64,000 bases of DNA from assembly GCF_905115235.1 (NCBI RefSeq), contig NC_051852.1, positions 36,219,199 to 36,283,198 of the forward strand, given 5' to 3'. Shown one piece after another: positions 33,560 to 45,900 of the stretch. How positions within the stretch are numbered: position 1 is the stretch's first letter; each line of letters begins with the position of its first letter. Below the pieces are notes generated by a model. The model was not told where the DNA came from. It made no database searches and saw only the letters and a list, made by a program, of their open reading frames with translations. The stretch comes from Hermetia illucens (Eukaryota > Arthropoda > Insecta > Diptera > Stratiomyidae). The translations under genes were made by a program, and so were the position numbers.

Positions 33560-33985
33560 CCACCATACTAAATCCTACCTAATCTCTTTTGGTGACAGGT
33601 CCCGCGACAGGCTGACCAAGAAAATGAATCCAATGTCGTTAAAAACAAAATGATCGGATTGAGTAGCAGGTTTCGGAGAAATGCTAGGGTGTCAACGCTG
33701 CAAGACGGGCCTCGGTTTTGTCGAAAAACAGGGAAGAGTTCTTGACGCATGGACGGCGTCAGGACGTAAGTAAGTTGGTCCGAGCAAAATAAATACGTAT
33801 CACTAAATATTGGCACCTTGACTGGAAAAACCGATGAGCTCGTAAGAGCTCTTCGGAAAGGTGCCAAAAGCTGCGACACAGAAAGCGAACGTGGTAAAAA
33901 TGGATACAAACTTCTCTATTTTGGTTACCCACCACTTTCACACTTCAGGACCGCAGAGGAAAACAGAGTGAATGACATTCATTAG
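33560..33985 (+). mobile_element. RTE-like LINE endonuclease start, right of the LTR element
   Basis: Plus strand 33805-33985 encodes 'IGTLTGKTDELVRALRKGAK' and 'GYKLLYFGYPPLSHF', the usual opening of RTE-like endonucleases. The copy is cut off near 33985. Confidence 0.55.
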
Positions 33986-34249
33986 CAAACGGAGCCTACC
34001 CGATGCGGCATATCTCACACTAACTCCCACTATTCTAGTCGTAAGCGATCCAGCTGCGGTGTTTCAAATCAAAGAAGCTCATCATTGAACCATTTTAATT
34101 CATTTCTCTGCATGGAAGGACTATGTCCTCTTTTTGGTCAAGACAATCATTATGGTTTCTTCCAGAGCGCGGATGAATTCTTGCTCAATCATCCGTCTTC
34201 TGACTCAGGCCATTTCCTGTGTGTATTGGATCTATTTGACCGGGCGTGC

Positions 34250-34830
34250 GAGGATTAGTACGCAACGGCATCCGTGCATCTGACCAAGAGGGATTTACCG
34301 GGTACCGCGAATCCTTGCAGATCATTATATAAAATATTCCAAAAATTCTGACTTTCATTTCATTCTGGTAGAGTAGAGACCGGTCTTTAGATAGTCACTC
34401 CCCATTCGTAAGAGGTCGGCTGGAGCGTGAAAATTATTTTCCAACGTTTCAATCTTGGCAGTCTTTTAACCGAAGTCAAAAATCAGTGCCCGTCAACAGC
34501 GAAGGCTGTATACCTCAGCTTGTCTTATCATTTCGACCACTGCCTCAATTGTAGGTCGTTCCGTTTTAAAACTACACTCTTTTAGCGATAGGTTTTTAGT
34601 GGCATGCGTGAGTTAGCCACCCTTGGCTTGATGAGCTTCTCAAGCATTTTCTTTTGCTGTTTCTAAAATGCTTAGAGAAGGGTACATTTGTAGCAATTTG
34701 GAGTCTCCTTTAACTTTGCTTATTACCACGAGTCTCCAAACTTTCCAGTGGAAGGGAAAGACATCAGCTGGCAAATATGCATTGAACGTTCTGAGTAGCA
34801 ATACAAGTGCTTAAACAGGCGGCGTTCTCG
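34250..34830 (-). mobile_element. R1-clade LINE reverse transcriptase fragment
   Basis: Minus strand: 'LLLRTFNAYLPADVFPFHWK' and 'LVVISKVKGDSKLL' (about 34810-34690), then 'LKECSFKTERPTIEAVVEMI' (about 34600-34525) and 'LENNFHAPADLLRMGSDYL' (about 34450-34395). This is the RT finger/palm order of R1 elements. Frame breaks between blocks. Confidence 0.6.
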
Positions 34831-34844
34831 ATACTTTTTTAAAG

Positions 34845-35490
34845 TTTTGTTTGCAAAACAAAACCTTATTCGGTTCAACGTCTGTCCGCCTGTCTATCTA
34901 TCACATGCACTTTTCTCAGAAACGGCTGTACCGATTGGCACGAAATTTGGTGAGACGGTGGAAACTGTAAACTCCCAGACATGTAGTGAGTGATATCCTT
35001 CTACGTTGAGATTAAGGGGGGGGTCCCACACATGCAGAAGGGGGGTGTGAATTTTTTTTCACTGAATATATGATAGTCATGTTGAATATCAAATTGAGAC
35101 CTTAATTAGTACTTTTTGATGCCGCTCTTAATTTTAACATTTGTTAGAAAGGCGGGGACTAGGAGGGGCGGAAAGTGATGATTTTTTTAACGGATCCATT
35201 CTCAGAAACTACTCAACCCAAAAATCTGAAAAAAATCATGAAGCAATGAAGAAGATATGGTATCCAGGCCTCAAAATTCTCTCCATATCGATATCTGATC
35301 AAATTAAGTTAATGATAGTATATCACCATATTTTTGGGGAAAGTAAGTGAAAACCCCCTTTAAGTTCATCCTAGAGTTATAAAAGTTTGTAATAGTATAG
35401 ATCATAATATGAACCATATTATCCCCAAGTTTGATCAAAATCATACTATTACTAAAAAAGTTATAGTAGCTCAAAATTGACTTTACCGTG
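34845..35490 (+). repeat. Dispersed non-coding repeat 'R-cagac' (plus copy)
   Basis: Starts with the short palindrome TTTTGTTTGCAAAACAAAA, then CCTTATTCGGTTCAACGTCTG, and matches the minus strand of 20885-21480 along most of its length. A third partial copy (its first ~80 bp) is at 35665-35750. Confidence 0.6.
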
Positions 35491-35664
35491 TACATTTACT
35501 GCAACTTAATATCAATATCAATAAAATGAGTAGGCTGACATGCTAAATGCATATACATAACGCACTACGTACAAATGGGATAGTTCCGCACTCAAATATA
35601 CTTACAGAAGAAGCAAGTAAAACCTTTCATTCCTGAAGCGCCGAGCATCCGGTTTCCCGACTTG

Positions 35665-35750
35665 TTTAAAGCTTTATGTGAATCAAAACCTCATTAGAGT
35701 CGATTCAATGTCTGCCTTTCCGTCTGTCTATCTTTTATTTTCCGGAGGTG
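35665..35750 (+). repeat. Partial third copy of repeat 'R-cagac'
   Basis: AAAGCTTTATGTGAATCAAAACCTCATT followed by a TCTGCCTTTCCGTCTGTC-like stretch resembles the first 80 bp of 34845-35490. Confidence 0.45.
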
Positions 35751-35869
35751 GAAAATTTCCAGTGGTACACAAGTGTCTGCGTGTGGAATTTTTGTTCACT
35801 AAAACCACTCCCTGACTTCTGTCCTCTTTCCCGTGGATTCACAGCAAAGTACTATATTTCGTCGTGGGA

Positions 35870-37060
35870 AATGCCTCTAGACTCTCCCTTCTCTCATCGA
35901 TTCCATTAACGACCGCGTCTTTCCCGCCTCCTCTGTCTTTCTCAACCTGCACTGAATCCGCCCTACCATGTCGTTCACTGCATTCCAGTTCTCCTGAACT
36001 CAAGCATTTTCCCAATTATATTTTTCGGTGCTACTGTTCCTTCCCATGTCTCTTCGAGACTTTTCCTTTCATCTACGAATCTAGAACAATAGTAGAAAAC
36101 ATGCTCCGGGCCCTCCGGAATACCGTCGCAGCGGGGACATTTGAGTGAGCTGTCCAGTTTAAGTGGGAATCAATCTGTGGGTCCATCGGCACTTTGCCGC
36201 TCGTTCCTACCGTTGTTGCCACCTCCTCCTTTTCGGCATTTTTCACGGGCCGATCAGAGAACGAAATGGGTCCAACATAGATGTGCACCACCTCATCGTC
36301 CAAAATCTCGATTGTCATTATTCCGGCCACAGCCTAGGCTGCTTCATCTGAGATGGTTCTAAAATCGCAGCACACCCTTAAGGCGGTCGTGCTATAAATC
36401 GCGCTCATATTTTGATCATTGCGTGTGGTATGCAATGCAGTTGCCTACATTGGTGCTGCAGCACTAGATAGCTAACCACTCCAACTATAAGCAGTCTACG
36501 AGTGTATCGCGGGCCCCCAATATTTGGCATCATCCTGCCAAGAGCCATGTTGAACGCCTTGGTGCAAGTCTGCTGTAGGTGCTGCTTAAAATTCAGCCTC
36601 ACATCTATTGAAGATCATCACTCCAATATGTTTAATTGCTGATTTTGAAGTGATGATATGCTTCCTCATTCTGATATGGGCAGTGGTTTCCTTATGCGGC
36701 TTCGTGATAAGCACCGCCTCTGTTCTATACTTCGCGAAGATTTGCATTAAGTAGCCGTTTCTTTATAGCAATGTTTGCTTCGTATGAATACAATTTCACA
36801 TCCGCAGATTTTTTGCAAGACCAATCACTGCCGTAAGCCACTATTGTGGCCTCGCTAGCAACTGGGATGTTGAGGACATCATTATACATGATGTTCCACA
36901 ATAGCGATCGCACAATGGAATACCCGCGGAGATAGTGTATTCTTTAGTTTCATTGTCTGTGTCATACCAGAGCCCTCTATCTGTTAAACAGCTGTCGACT
37001 AGCGCAGTTAAGTAACTCGCTACACCATTGACCTCCTTATAAGGTTCCAACTGGCCGAAT
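35870..37060 (-). mobile_element. R1-clade LINE fragment (RT to C-terminus)
   Basis: Minus strand: 'VASYLTALVDSCLTDRGLWY' (37030-36970), 'LLWNIMYNDVLNIPV' (about 36905-36860), 'LGRMMPNIGGPRYTRRLLI' (36545-36490), and a degenerate C-terminus to about 36073. Several frame changes. Confidence 0.65.
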
Positions 37061-38450
37061 TGAACGTATTTTAAATCCTCTAAATCCCAATAGTTACAGG
37101 CCTATATCGATTTTATCATCCTCCGCCAAGATATTCGAGCGGATCATAAAAGTCATTAGCGACGAGCACTGTGACTCCAATTTTTCACTCCCACAATTTC
37201 AATTCGCCAACCGACACAAATATTCGGTTGAGCATGCACTCATCGTGCTCAACTTCGGCGTTCTCGTCGGCCTCAACCAGAACGCGCGACCATAGCCTGT
37301 CTTCTCGGCATAAAGAAGGTTTTCGACTCCGTATGGCAATACGGACTCGCATATAAGCTTTCCGAAGACTCCATTTCAATCCGCACTTCTGCAAGCTAAT
37401 TCTTAGCTTTCTTGACGGGCGGAAATCCCAAGTTCAATTCCATGAACACCTCTCTTCTCCATATTCTAGTCCGGCTGGCGTCCCTCAGGGAGCAGTCATC
37501 CCCGCTATCCTCTTCTCCCTGTTCACCGCAGATCTACCCAAACCAATTCCACACCCAAATCCAATCCGAACCCTCCAAAACGCGGATAACCTCATCCTCT
37601 ACACCTCCACTAGAAACATCCGGTGAAGCCCACCTGAATTATTATTTGGACGAGCTCTACTGGTATTTCACCCGCTGGAAACTATCCCTAAATCCGCAAA
37701 AGTGCGAGACCATCATATTCTGCGATAAGGCTAAGATGATGCCGAAAATAAGAAACGACATATAAACCATATCCCTGAAAATCCACAATGCCGCAATCTT
37801 AACTGTAAAGGAAGTCCTCTACCTCGGGGTGACAATGAATCGACGTCTATTCCACCTCCCACATATCACGAAGGCACTAAACCGTGCAACTGGTGCCTTT
37901 AAATCCCTTTATCCAATCCTGAAATACAGCAGCCCAACACCTCAGAAAATCAAGCTGTTTTGCTACAAGCAGCTTATCCGTCCGCTCCTCATTTTCGGCT
38001 TCATCTTCTAGTGCGACACTTCCCCTTACCAAATCGACTCCGTCTCAAAGAGCGCAAAATCCTAGGCCACTGTTCCAACATCTATAAAAACGAAGATCAC
38101 TCCAAATATATCTCCAACCAGATCCTCTATGACTCCTGCCAAACGCCCTGTATCAACGCCGTCCTAGCCCGTCATGCCCTCAACTTTCTCAATAAATTCC
38201 TATCCTACCCTAATCCCCTTATCTCCCTGGCAGAAAGAAAGAAAATTTTCTACGAACTCATCTGTTCCCCCACATCCTCTCATCTCTCCAGACCCGAAAC
38301 CTCCTTTTCGATCCCGACGGTAGAGTAATCTTCTACTCCTCATCCCGATTTTCAAAACCCACTCGTCTTCAGCGCCACTCCTAGTTCCTTTCCCAAACCC
38401 CTCCCGCATGCTCCCCATCTCATCCCACATTCTAGCTCCTTCCCCGCCCG
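37060..38450 (+). mobile_element. Jockey-clade LINE fragment (RT to C-terminus)
   Basis: Plus strand: 'SLPQFQFANRHKYS' (37185-37225), 'ACLLGIKKVFDSVWQYGLA' (about 37297-37352), 'AGVPQGAVIPAILFSLFTAD' (about 37479-37535), 'NADNLILYTSTRNI' (YADD region, about 37582-37622), 'WKLSLNPQKCETIIF' (37678-37720), and the C-terminal 'ISNQILYDSCQTPCINAVLA' (38111-38168). The same family appears at 41857-43430. Multiple frame changes. Confidence 0.65.
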
Positions 38451-38747
38451 CCCATTTTTATATAAAATTAACGTGGAGGTTTTTTTCGACTTTTTCTCCA
38501 AAATATATTATCAAATTCTTCAAGGAAGGAAGGGGTGGCACTACCCCTTCCTCGCATTGCATTTTCAGCTAAGTTCCACCAGTTTGATGGTGTTGGAGGT
38601 TAATCTGACCGTACGAAAGCCGAATTGTCGGTCTGATAAACCTCCGAAACTCTCTACATTCGGGAGCAATCTGTTGTAGATTATTCACCCCAACATTTTT
38701 TCCATAGTGTTAAATCAAACTTTAATAGACCAGTACATGAGACTTTC

Positions 38748-38753
38748 TTTATT
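38748..38753 (-). terminator. Poly-A signal of ppk-D
   Basis: AATAAA on the minus strand, about 57 bp beyond the ppk-D stop codon. Confidence 0.45.
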
Positions 38754-38809
38754 TATACATTTTTGAAATAACATTATCAACGATGGTCTCCATTTATATT
38801 AATGTTTCC

Positions 38810-39923
38810 TTAATAAGAATGAATTGACTTTCTCCCAGTGATTTCATTCCGACTGGTACAGTAAATTATTTTCGGTAAGTTGCTCATATTATACTCCATT
38901 TTCCTATTTTGACGCCGCCATCTTATTATCTTCATCACGAAAAGGGTTGCAAAGTAAAATAGCTCTATAAGGGAAAGTATGCTGAATCCTAGAAATAAGC
39001 TGTAGATTCCTCCACTGTTTGCTGTACATTGTAAATAATACAATCAAGCGATAGATTGTTGGCATCTTGAAACTTAGTCCGTTTAGTAATTAAATAGATA
39101 TTTTTTTATATAAAAAAGGAAATAAATGATAGAAGAATAAATAATAAAAGAAAACTATACTTAACGGCTCAGTAACCAAATATTTTCCAACCATACTTAC
39201 AGAAAAAGTCCAGAAATCCTAAATATGCTTCCATTCGCGTTACTCTCATTGTTTTACGATTATAATAAAAGTGTACCACCGCCAGTTCACTTACATTATA
39301 CCCTCCGGGAAGGACTTCATTCAGCATAGGAGCATTTTCCATAAGACGACTCCGTGAAATAGTTTCATCGAAGTCAATGAAAGAACAACTCCATAAACAA
39401 TCTTTACATTTCCGCCGCGGATTGACTAAACCGCTGAGTTCCTTTTCAACCCTCTGTGAACAAATGAAATCCTTCAGGCCGCAGGTGATCGTTTTATTTG
39501 AGCTTCGAGGTAAATAGGTTTGCACGCATCCGCATTCCTCTTCCATTATCTTTGAAGTGCATTCTAATTCGCAGTTGTTCGATGAGTATATTTGAAAGTA
39601 TTCCAAATCTGATTCGGAGTTGTATAGACAATTCCGGGCGGTGACAGGAAGAGAACGAACGGCCTGTGCTGTGTCCCGATAAGATGGTGTGATAAGAACT
39701 CTGGTTTCGTATTTTGTCGGTATCAGCTTTGCATAGTCAGCAACTCGTGGTGTATCGGATGGAATATGTAGTCTTATCTGAAGTTAATAAATTTGTTGTT
39801 TTAAAGAAATATTAGAACTTTAAGGCACGTTTACCTTGAAACCGAAACTGCGGGATGATGAGCAATAATATTCGTTTAAGGATGCATTTAGAACAAGTGT
39901 CAACCCCATGGGAACGCCCATAC
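38810..39923 (-). CDS. ppk-D 3' block: exons 6-8
   Basis: Exons 39923-39835 (89 nt), 39777-39201 (577 nt) and 39021-38810 with stop TAA. No exon 5-like sequence is seen between 39924 and the mariner at 40239. Confidence 0.9.
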
Positions 39924-42900
39924 CTGTTAATAAATTAAAGGACTCTGAAATTTCAGTTTTTTGCTAGATTCAGATACGAAACTGCTATTAACCAAAAACG
40001 AAAACAAAATACTACTGAATTAAGTATTTACAAATTTAAGTACTAATTTATTTATTTATTTATTCAGGGTAATTAGTGCAGGTGAGATTATTTTTGAAAT
40101 TTAGAAATTGAGTGGATTTCTTTCGAACTAATTCAATTTCGAGGCACTCGCAGTCCAGAATTTTACAGGCGAAGGAATTATATATAAATGTAGACTGAAT
40201 CAAAGTTTGCTATCAAACTTTACAGCAAGATTCTTATACAGGGTGCGGCAGCATAACTTCCTTTTTTAAAATGCGCGCCACTCAGTTAGTTGATGTCATA
40301 GCGGAGCGCTAGTGGTCTCGTTCAAGAGGGGATACTGTAAAGTTTTGTCCCGACACGGTTCAGTCGCCATTATGCGTTGGAATAGTGAGGAGCGTGCCTT
40401 TGCCGTTGAGGTTTACTTTTCAAGCGGATGTTCGGTTATTGCAACACAGCGTGCATTTCGGAATCGCTTTAATTTAGCCCCGTTGGCTCCCGTCCCAGAC
40501 CGCAAATCAATTGTTACATGGGTCACTGCATTCAGACAAACTGCAAGTGCGTCAAAAGGAAGAACTGGAGTCCCTCGGCCCGTTAGATCACCTGAGAACA
40601 TTGAAGCAGTGAGAGCGTCAATGTTGCGATCGCCACGGCGTTCTGCGCGCAAACACGCATCTGCCCTTGGACTATCCGATCGTTCTGTGAGAAGAATTCT
40701 TTGTGATGATCTTCATTTTCATCCCTATAAGATGGCGATAGTGCAGGAACTTTCAGAACGTGACTTCAATTCTCGGATGAACGCGTGTGAGCTTCTTATT
40801 GATGTCGTTCCCGAGGGTGCTATTGTTTTTTAGCGATGAAGCCCATTTTCATTTGTGTGGGTCGGTTAACAAACACAACATGCGCTACTGGGCTGACACC
40901 AACCCTCGAGAATTGCATCAAAAGCCTTTGCATTCACCCAAAGTCACAGTGTGGTGTGCAATTTCCTCAGCTGGAATTATTGGTCTCTGGTTTTTTGAGG
41001 AAAATGAGGTTACAGTGACAGTGAATTCGGACCGGTATGTAAACATGCTACAGAATTTTTTTTTCCCACGGCTAGAAAATTTGGATTTGGGGGACACTTG
41101 GTTCCAACAAGACGGTGCAACAGCACACACTTCAAGAGAATCGATGGCTGTTTTGAGGGAACACTTTCCAGAGCGCCTTATCTCAATTAGAGGCGATTTC
41201 GAATGGCCGGCACGCTCTCCCGATCTGTCCCCTCGTGATTTTTTTCTATGGGGTTTTTTGAAATCCCGTGTTTATGTGAACCGTCCAAGAACCCTACAAG
41301 ATTTGAAGACCAACATCCAAGAAGATATTGCCAACATAACACCTGCTATGCTAACAAGAGTCATGACAAATGCCAGAAATCGGTTTACGCAATGTATGGA
41401 GAATGGGGGACGTCACCTAACAGATTTGATCTTCAAAACAATGTAAATAAAAACTTTAGACATGTACCTACATTATAAAAAATAAATAAATATTTTCCGA
41501 TGCACACAATAGTTTTTATTGAGTTTTGAAAAAAGGAAGTTATGCTGCCGCACCCTGTATGAGCTAATCTGAACTAATTTAACCGATTATCCAAGCTAAT
41601 AGTTGACTATAACGATGCTAGGTATCTTGACATCAAAAAATGGACATTAGGATTATCGAGTTGAATATTGATTCCATCATAGGGTGATTTTCTTGATAAA
41701 CACAAACCATACATAGTCCTTCTGGGTAATCAAGGGTGTAATAAAAATATAGTCAAGTTTTCCCTACTTTTAACCTCTTCCAAAATAATCACAGACCAGT
41801 CTTTAGTTGAAACGGTACGAATTTTCCGCCACCAATAGTTTTAAGTCAACTGAAGTTCAAAAGGGGGACGAAGACGGTTTCGTACCTAGGATGGCGGTTG
41901 GGGTGGGGAGCATGCGGGATGGGTGGGTTTTGAAAATTGGGATGAGGAGTGGTTGCCGGTGTAGAAAATCACTCTGCCGTCGGGGTCGAAAAGGAGGTTT
42001 CGGGTCTGGAGAGATGAGAGGATTTGGGGGAACAGATAAGTTCGTAGAAGATTTTCTTTCTTTCTGCCTGGGAGATAAGGGGATTAGGGTGGGGTAGACA
42101 TTTATTGAGGAAGTTGAGGGCATGACGGGCTAGGACGGCGTTGATGCAGGGCGTTTGGCAGGAATCGTAGAGAACCTGGTTGGAGATGTATTTGGAACGG
42201 TCTTCATTTTTATAGGTATTGGAACAGTGGCGTAGGATTCTCCGCTCTTTGAGTTGGAGTCGTTCGATTTGGGGAGCTGTCGGATCAGAAGATGAAGCCA
42301 AAAATGACAAGGGGACGGATAAGCTGTTTTCTGCCTACCTCGTTGTCGAAATCTGGTTCCCGGAAGTGGATGGTGCAGTGGTGTGCTTGGAGGAAGTGGC
42401 CACCGAGGATGTTCACCTTTTCTCTGTGGGGGGGGGGGGGGGGATGTTTTGCGGTAAGATCTCGTTTCGCTGGACAGATTTGCCTAAACGCAGGCAGGTT
42501 TTCCTGAGTTCCCTGTATGTACCAGGGTTCAGTTCGGTGTTGGAGAGACAGTTGTAGAGATATTGGGCGTTGAGGGTGAGGACTCTTACGCGGATGGACC
42601 TGTCTAGTTCACGGATTTCGGAAAGAAGGGGAGAGGATTGCGGAGAGTATCCATTTCTAAATAGTCTCCTCCTGAGGATCTTTTTGTATTGGATATCGTT
42701 TTGGACATCATCAGGGAGGGAAATGAAGTTGCGGCAGATTAAGGGACGGGATAGAATCAGTTCATCACAAACCTTCCGAATTGCTTCGATGCATCTGTTT
42801 TGCCGATAGTGTCGTTGGAAACTGTATAACTGGAGTAGGAGGGTTTAAAATTTACTTTTGAGGGCCAGGTTGATGTATTTCCATTTAGCGCACTGGAAGT

Positions 42901-45900
42901 CGGGAACTGTGGGCGGGGTGGAATGAATGACTCTGTTTAAGAGCTTGATGTTTAGGAGTATGGCATCATGGTCACTTATGCCAGGGACTGTTTCGAGGAA
43001 AGGAAAGGTGTTTGGGTTAGGAGTAACAGTTAGGTTACTGCTAGTGGCTAGGTTGATGGCGGGATTACCGATTGTGAGGAAACGGTGGAGTTGCTCCCCC
43101 GTTCTGGTTCGCGACACGATCGCGGTAGTCAGTTCTTTGATCTGATCTTCTTGCGTCGGTTGTTCTCGAGGACTTCCTCGAGTTTTTTTCATTAGCTTTT
43201 TATTTTCCTTTCGAAGACGCGCCGATGTCGAGTTTCTGACCATGTGGTCAGATTCGGACTACGAATCGGACTCACAGCCGCTTGAGAGCGTCTTCTCGGA
43301 CGACGTTTCTCCGCCGTCGTCTGGATGAAGTTCAGCGGTTGGGCTGTCAATCGCCTTGCGATGCTTTTTCCGTGTCACTTTCGTGAACCTGTAGGGCTGT
43401 AGAGTGCTCATTCTGCTCTAAATTTCACAAATTTCACTTCTTTATAAAAATGTTTTATTTCGTTCTATCGCTTTAAAAATAAACTTGCTTCAAAAATAAA
43501 TTTTCGCACTAAAAATCGTCGATGAATTGCACGGGGTGTTTCTTCCATGCTTGGTGGTGGTAGCATTTGTCCATTGTCTTCAGTTGGTGGGATCATCAGC
43601 TCGCCGAGATTTTGGTTGTTGAAGTATTGATTTAAATACTCAACCCATCGGTCCAATATGTCCATTCTACTGGAAATTAGATTTCTCTCTTTGTCTCGGC
43701 AGGATGAGTATCGAGGTGTGTAAGGCTTCATTCTGCTGACTTATTGGTAAAACTTCCGCACCTAGTGCGGTTGCTCCCTGCACTTTTGGAGTTCATAGAC
43801 CTGTTGGTTCTCCCAAGCTTCTTTCTTCCATCCAGCCGCTTCTCTGCTTGACAGAGTTCTCAATAGGTCTGCGCGCGTGCCTGCGTTCTTTGAGAGTGCA
43901 GCATTGCTCGGTATGCAGCATTCTTCCCTTCTGTTGCTAACTTTCATTCATCATCAAATCAGTCTTTTTTTGCGCTGCTGAATCCAAGGATGCTTGCGGC
44001 CTTATCAATGAAAACGTCCTTCAAGTGGTTGTGAAGATCATTTGTTGATGCTTTATCTCCAGGTCCTCTGTTGATTGCGGTTATTGCGGCATCCATTTAC
44101 CCTTATAGGTATTGCGGAGGGCTTTGTTGTGAATGGCTTCACTATTTAGTCTCACCTGATTGTCAGAGTCGATTCTACGCCGTGTTTTGATTCGAGCCCG
44201 GAACATTATGCCAATGAGATAGTAATCCGGGCCTATATTGGTCTCCCATATTTTCTGACATTAATCAATGCTGAGAGGAGGCGGCGGTAAATCAAAATGT
44301 GGTCAATTTGGTTGAAAGTAGGTTTTTTAGGCGCTTGACGTATCGCTTCATCCTCCTCCGTCTCCAGTTTTTCATTATGAGGTTGAGATAGGGTTTGGTG
44401 GTAGAACTGTTGGTGTTGGTTCAGTAGGCGTTTCCCGGGTTTTATGTTCCAACATGGGTACTAATACACGTGATTGCATGCTACATAATTTTCCACTTTG
44501 TTCGCATAACCTACAGTGAATGCAGATGTTGGGGATGACTAGGTTAACAATCCGGGTTGTCTGGGGTTAATCACGACGACAGAACTATTCGAAAATCAAA
44601 TTCGGAAAGAAGCAAAAGTTGAGGTTACAGCAACTAAATGCTGCTTTGCTGAAGTGTTCCGTTGAAACATGCTTGCACATCTCTATGCTTGCTAGGTTCG
44701 ACATGGTGGGGAGGAACCTTATGCAATTTTCAGTCTCTTTCACGTCTTGTACAAAAATTACTGGTTTGAGGGTCTGGTGTGTGGGGTTCGCACCAGGATG
44801 AACCCAGAATATTAAAGTGCAGGGGGAAATCACAAATAAATCTACGGTTGGATCATGAGCGGAGAGCCGGACACTCGTGGACCTAGTGCTGAAAACAAAA
44901 GAGGGAAACCCATGGCGGATTGTATCCTCTACCTTATGCCTTTGAAGGTCTCAGGTGTGTATGAGGCGCAGCTTACGGGGCTTTTCTCCAACTTTGACAC
45001 CCTCCTCTGCCGCAATACGATGAAATGCCCTAATGATAAATACAAGAAACAAAACCGGAAAACGTGGAAAGTCTTTATTTACGGATCCTCTCGTCTCCAG
45101 ACTTCAATATGTAAATTCGCCCTTCAGTTCTTGATTGCTGCTCCGTTTTCTTTGCCGTGTGGTGTATCTGTATTTCCGATGTGAGTTTTTTATTTGTCGC
45201 TAGGGAATTTTGCTCCTCCAGCACTTTTATGAACGTAAATTTGATGCCGTTTACCACGGAAGTTTTCTTAAATGTTCTTCGTGTTATTTATGAAATCATA
45301 GTTCATTCCCAAGCACGAAAAACACGGTCCCTGTGTAGTCCCTCCTTCCTGTGACCCGCTGAGTGGATTAGTGTTTGTTCGAGGGCTATTTTTGGAACCA
45401 GTTTCGTTCGGCTGAAAGCACCACCCTCATGGATAGAGACGTTATAAGCCGGGAGTCGGTTCATGGTTGTCAAATCTCTCATTGAGCGCTTCCGCTGGCG
45501 CAGATTTTTTGCGGTGTATGATTTCGAAATCCAAGTAACAGCAGTTTTCGGCAGAGGAGAAGACTGACTGACTGACTGTGACTATTGCATCTAGTGCTAT
45601 AAGAAATATTTTCGAAACGGAAGTTAGATCTATCTACATGGGTTTCTTTTTGGAGGATCACAGTTGAGATAAGCCTCGGAATTCGGAAAAAAACATGGAT
45701 AGATATTTTGTGCAAATCGCGACTGTAGAAGGGAGCCAATCGGAACAGTGCTCTTTCACTTGAGGAACGAATAAATGGTTTGTGTGAGCTCATCAAGGAG
45801 ATTGACATCATACGTTCCAACGAGACTGTCTCTACGCTTCTCGTTTGGTTTTCGTAAAGGGTGTTAAATTAACTTACGTTAGGACACTGAAGTAAAAAAA

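Noticed and set aside
41700-41760. Possible remnant of a ppk exon 5 beside the mariner (shares CCTTCTGGGTA with ppk-B exon 5)
   Set aside because: Only about 11-14 bases match, splice sites are absent and the rest does not align; a good exon 5 for ppk-D exists at 55850-55962.
42428-42443. Poly-G run as a functional G-quadruplex
   Set aside because: It lies in a decayed LINE linker with no conserved context; simple slippage or base-calling is a sufficient explanation.
44855-45184. 109-codon plus-strand open frame as a gene
   Set aside because: No domain and no splice context; it lies in transposon debris inside ppk-D intron 5.
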